Origin: Ktedonobacter racemifer DSM 44963
GTDB taxonomy: Bacteria > Chloroflexota > Ktedonobacteria > Ktedonobacterales > Ktedonobacteraceae
Reading direction: 5' to 3'
NCBI RefSeq assembly: GCF_000178855.1
Contig: NZ_ADVG01000003.1
Location: 1,860,001 to 1,924,000, forward strand
Length of the DNA: 64,000 bases
Position 1 is the stretch's first letter. Every line of letters starts with the position of its first letter. The notes beneath the pieces are model-generated. The model was given only the letters and a program-made list of their open reading frames with translations. It did no database searches and was not told the origin of the DNA. Shown piece by piece: positions 61,597-64,000 of this stretch. A program made the translations under genes and the position numbers.

Positions 61597-61716
61597 ATGA
61601 GTGCTGTTCTTCATGCCGCTATCGCTGCCGCTACTGCCGCTGCTAAGTTGGCTGCCGAGAAGGAGCGAAGGAGGCGAGAGCAGGAAAAGCAGCAGAAAAA
61701 GAAGAAGGATAAGTGA
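61597..61716 (+). CDS. 39-aa Ala/Lys-rich peptide
   Basis: GGGGAGG sits just before ATG 61597. The peptide starts MSAVLHAAIAAATAAAKLAA and ends with Arg/Lys/Gln repeats (EKERRRREQEK, QQKKKKDK). An amphipathic or membrane-active first half and a cationic tail are evident. It may be a small DNA-binding or antimicrobial-like peptide. Function unknown. Confidence 0.4.
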   Translation: MSAVLHAAIAAATAAAKLAAEKERRRREQEKQQKKKKDK

Positions 61717-61730
61717 TGGATAGGTCTCAA

Positions 61731-62065
61731 TTTTGGGCATAGCCTGGAATGAGATCCCCATGACCGTATCTGCCAGGAGACGGGAAGGGGGCCATGTCTT
61801 GATGAGTGGCTCCCTTTCTGTATTTTTGCATACGTTTGGCTGGCAATTGTTTCTAAGGGGAGACGTGAAAAATACGAATAGTTCTCACTGGAAAAGAAGT
61901 TGATGCCCAAAAATACAAAAATTTTGTAAAATGACCATGTGTGCTAAAACGGTACGGGGCCTGTGCTGAGCTGAACTTTGTGAAGCATATGACCCCGTTT
62001 CGAGGCTCATGCGTGCGTTTTTGAAGTGCGAGGAGAAGGCCTTTTGCAACTGAGCATTATCACAG
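61731..62065. repeat. Dispersed repeat R1, copy 3
   Basis: Matches 6660-6994 over its whole length, including the right part that runs into the isomerase start (shared through 'GAGCATTATCACAG'). Confidence 0.75.
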
Positions 62066-62424
62066 ATGAGATTTCACAGGACCTGCTGCATGCCTTGCGT
62101 GTTTGTCGAGACCTCCAGGTGAAGACGCTCGAACTGCGTACGATTGATGGTGAGAACATTGTGTTCCACAGCGAGGAGCGTCTTGCGCGCATACAGGCGC
62201 TCCTTGAGGAAGGTGGGTTTCGCGTCTGTTCTATTGCTTCGCCTTTCCTGAAAAGCCCACTCTGGCAAGACGATGCCAGGGGGAGCGATCAGGAGCGGGA
62301 GTGGTGGATCTTGCAACGCTCATTTGAGCTTGCGAAGCGTTTCAATGCCCCTTTGGTGCGCGCCTTCTCCTTATACTCAGCCTGGCGATCTGGAATGGCG
62401 TCCTGCGAGGCGAAAAGCCCTTGA
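62044..62424 (+). pseudogene. Sugar phosphate isomerase/epimerase, 5' part, broken
   Basis: TTG 62044 with AGGAG 8 bp upstream. Reads 'LQLSIITDEISQDLLHALRV', 'VKTLELRTIDGENIVFHSEERLARIQALLEEGGFRVCSIASPFLKSPLW' in pieces, and 'ELAKRFNAPLVRAFS', all typical of the xylose-isomerase-like TIM barrel. Near 62370 the frame is lost and no later family segment is recognised. Its first codons match the deleted copy at 6973. Neighbouring minus-strand alcohol dehydrogenase fits a sugar-catabolic context. Confidence 0.75.
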
Positions 62425-62624
62425 ACAGCGTGCCTGGGAACTAGGCCCTCAGCGGCTGGCTCACTGGAGGCGCGCAGCTGGATCCCAACGCGATCAAGGA
62501 TATTGCGGTAGTCTGTCACTACACAATAGCGTAACGGGACGAAAATACATGTTGCTGCTCCACTTTGTGGAGAGCGTACATGAAAGAGAGCCTTCCTCAA
62601 AGGTGAGCGGGTGTCAGGTGATGC

Positions 62625-63267
62625 TCACATTTTCTTATTGCCAACCCTGTGAACACGTACGTGAACGAAGGCCGCACGCTGCTCCCGACTCTTTCGGGAT
62701 GCGAAATTACCAAAATTTTGTATTCTGTTATTTGTAGAATTCTTGCTCAAATAAAGACGCCTGGAGAAATATGGTAGCGCCTGCGAGGAAATTCTGCGTT
62801 TCTCTTGCTGGAGACAGGCTCTCATCTCTTCTGGAGAGAGGCAACCAATGGGTTGTCCGCTGGCAGGCTGTTTCTGCCGTGTGCCATCAAGGCTGCTGCT
62901 ATAAATTGAATACCATGCTGACTCATTCAAGAGTCCTACTAGACCACCACCAGTGATGACTCCCACTATAGCCCAGATCGTGCCTCCCAGGTGCATCTGG
63001 GCTATAGTGGGAGTCCACTCTCATACTGAGGATACTTTCCACAAGCCAGCCGAAAGGCCGGCCTACGCCCCAAGCGACAGCACTGATCAGCAGCCATCTG
63101 GTTGCACCGTATCCATGTCGTCCTAGTGTGCTACCTTGAGGGGCGCCGACCAACATCCCAACGCAAGCTGTCGCTACACTCACGAGCAGAAACGTTTGCC
63201 AGGCATCTGGACCTCCCCATGTGAGGAGACTTCCGGAAGCGGAGATGAAATAAGGAGCGGCCCTCAT
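62625..63267 (-). pseudogene. Membrane protein, frameshifted
   Basis: From 63267: 'AWQTFLLVSVATACVGMLVG', 'RWLLISAVAWGVGRPFGWLV', then a break, and in another frame 'HLGGTIWAIVGVITGGGLVGLL'. These are helices of one membrane protein interrupted around 62960-63015 by an inverted repeat. The second frame continues to 62625 without further features. Confidence 0.55.
62958..63015. repeat. 21-bp perfect inverted repeat at the break in the membrane-protein gene
   Basis: GACTCCCACTATAGCCCAGA... at 62958-62978 and its exact complement at 62995-63015, 16-bp spacer. It coincides with the frame break, so one arm may be an inverted duplication that caused it. Confidence 0.65.
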
Positions 63268-63442
63268 ATCCCCAGCCCTAAAGGAGCGGGGCTTTCTGGC
63301 TCGTTTCCGGTAAGACTAGGGACTCCTGGCAGTGGTCAGGGAAGCAGGAAGGGAACGCCAGATATGGCTTGTCCATGTTTGGGTAAGTTTCTCATCACGG
63401 TGAACGTCTCACAGGGATTTTTGTGTCAGAATCACGCGAGGG

Positions 63443-64000
63443 CTACTTCGTCCGCAGTACGATCTTTGTGCCCTTGGCCGTACCCTTGACCAGTTCGGCA
63501 AAGGCAGCCGGCCCCTCAGCCAGCGGGCGCTCTTCCAGCCAGTCCGCCTCTGGCCGAAGCTTGCCTGCTTTCAGCATGGCCACTGCGATGCCGAAATCAT
63601 GGTGAGTATAGGCAAAACAGCCGGTAATGGTAACTTCCTGCCGAATAAGATAATTCGTGGCGAGCGGCGATTCCTCATCATGGAGGCCAATAAAGACGAC
63701 GCGCCCACCAGGGACTACGGCCTGAACGGCCTGAGCGCGCGTGGTGGTCGCGCCGACGGCATCAATCACTGCCATTGCGCCGCCCCCACAGATCTGCTGG
63801 ATGCTTTGCACGACATCGCTTGTACGCGCGTTCAGGGTCGCGCTTGCTCCCCATTGCTGCGCAATCGCCAGGCGCGTGGGAAGCATATCGCTTACAATGA
63901 TTTCTGTAATACCCAGCAAACGGGCATAGGCCAGGCAAAAGAGGCCGATGGGACCAGCGCCAAGGATGAGCAGGCTGTCTCCCGAGGAGACGTGAGCAAG
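63443..64000 (-). CDS. Zinc-type alcohol dehydrogenase, C-terminal part (runs off the window)
   Basis: 186 codons open to the edge. 'SLLILGAGPIGLFCLAYARLLG' is the NAD(P) Rossmann motif. 'EIIVSDMLPTRLAIAQQWGASATLN' gives the adenosine-ribose Asp. 'AVVPGGRVVFIGLHDEESPL' is the usual strand-turn of medium-chain dehydrogenases such as sorbitol or threonine dehydrogenases. The zinc-binding N-terminus lies outside. It is opposite in strand to the broken isomerase. Confidence 0.85.
   Translation of the reverse strand, partial: LAHVSSGDSLLILGAGPIGLFCLAYARLLGITEIIVSDMLPTRLAIAQQWGASATLNARTSDVVQSIQQICGGGAMAVIDAVGATTTRAQAVQAVVPGGRVVFIGLHDEESPLATNYLIRQEVTITGCFAYTHHDFGIAVAMLKAGKLRPEADWLEERPLAEGPAAFAELVKGTAKGTKIVLRTK

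Noticed and set aside
1..64000. tRNA or rRNA genes
   Set aside because: I looked for T-arm-like sequences and rRNA landmarks and saw none, but without a covariance search a tRNA could be missed.

Overview
The window looks like a piece of a large, mobile-element-rich genome of a filamentous soil Chloroflexota, most likely class Ktedonobacteria. This is inferred from gene style: regulators that join XRE-type helix-turn-helix domains to TPRs and carry the 'RRRLALLFNIPP' type of linker, WD40 lipoproteins, DUF6985, GxGYxYP, several unrelated TnpB families, and G+C near 50%. No rRNA, tRNA or CRISPR array was seen, so the assignment is tentative.

Layout. 1-3.2 kb holds IS607 and TnpB transposon genes ending in a 78-bp perfect palindrome. 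3.3-8.3 kb has a cytokinin-dehydrogenase-like FAD oxidase, a second IS607-type element with an eroded tnpA, and a Gfo/Idh/MocA dehydrogenase behind an internally deleted sugar isomerase. 8.5-25.1 kb is a coherent carbohydrate locus: a PhyH-type dioxygenase, a GxGYxYP protein, a fused remnant of a sugar ABC system, a GntR/LacI-type regulator, a GH38 alpha-mannosidase, a WD40 lipoprotein, and a five-gene family-5 ABC importer. A 9-bp motif, TTTGTATAG (one site reads TTTGTACAG), recurs at five places in front of these genes and may be the regulator's operator. 25.3-31.5 kb has broken transposases, an alpha/beta hydrolase divergent from a tandem-domain HxlR regulator, and a decayed second copy of that regulator next to a frameshifted MFS exporter.

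32-43 kb is a mosaic of ordinary single genes (hydrolase, GNAT, TetR-SDR, PhzF, DUF6985, a basic protein) between palindromes, interspersed repeats and transposase fragments, including a probable TnsA remnant and an intact IS630 whose transposase needs a -1 frameshift. 43-49.7 kb has a small membrane protein, DoxX and a methyltransferase, interleaved with one full IS605-type tnpB element and two shorter relatives that lack tnpB. 49.7-52.7 kb is an Rrf2 / thioredoxin-reductase-like / DHA2 exporter operon.

53.1-60.2 kb is the most interesting accessory block. Six tightly spaced minus-strand genes (HTH protein, PLD-like nuclease, two paralogous methyltransferases overlapping by 4 bp, a winged-helix protein, and a response regulator with a dead receiver) face a divergent double-HTH/TPR regulator. 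I know of no named system with this composition. The window ends with a degenerate Nudix protein, two tiny ORFs, a third copy of a ~330-bp repeat carrying the 5' end of the same sugar isomerase seen at 7 kb, a broken membrane protein, and a partial zinc alcohol dehydrogenase.
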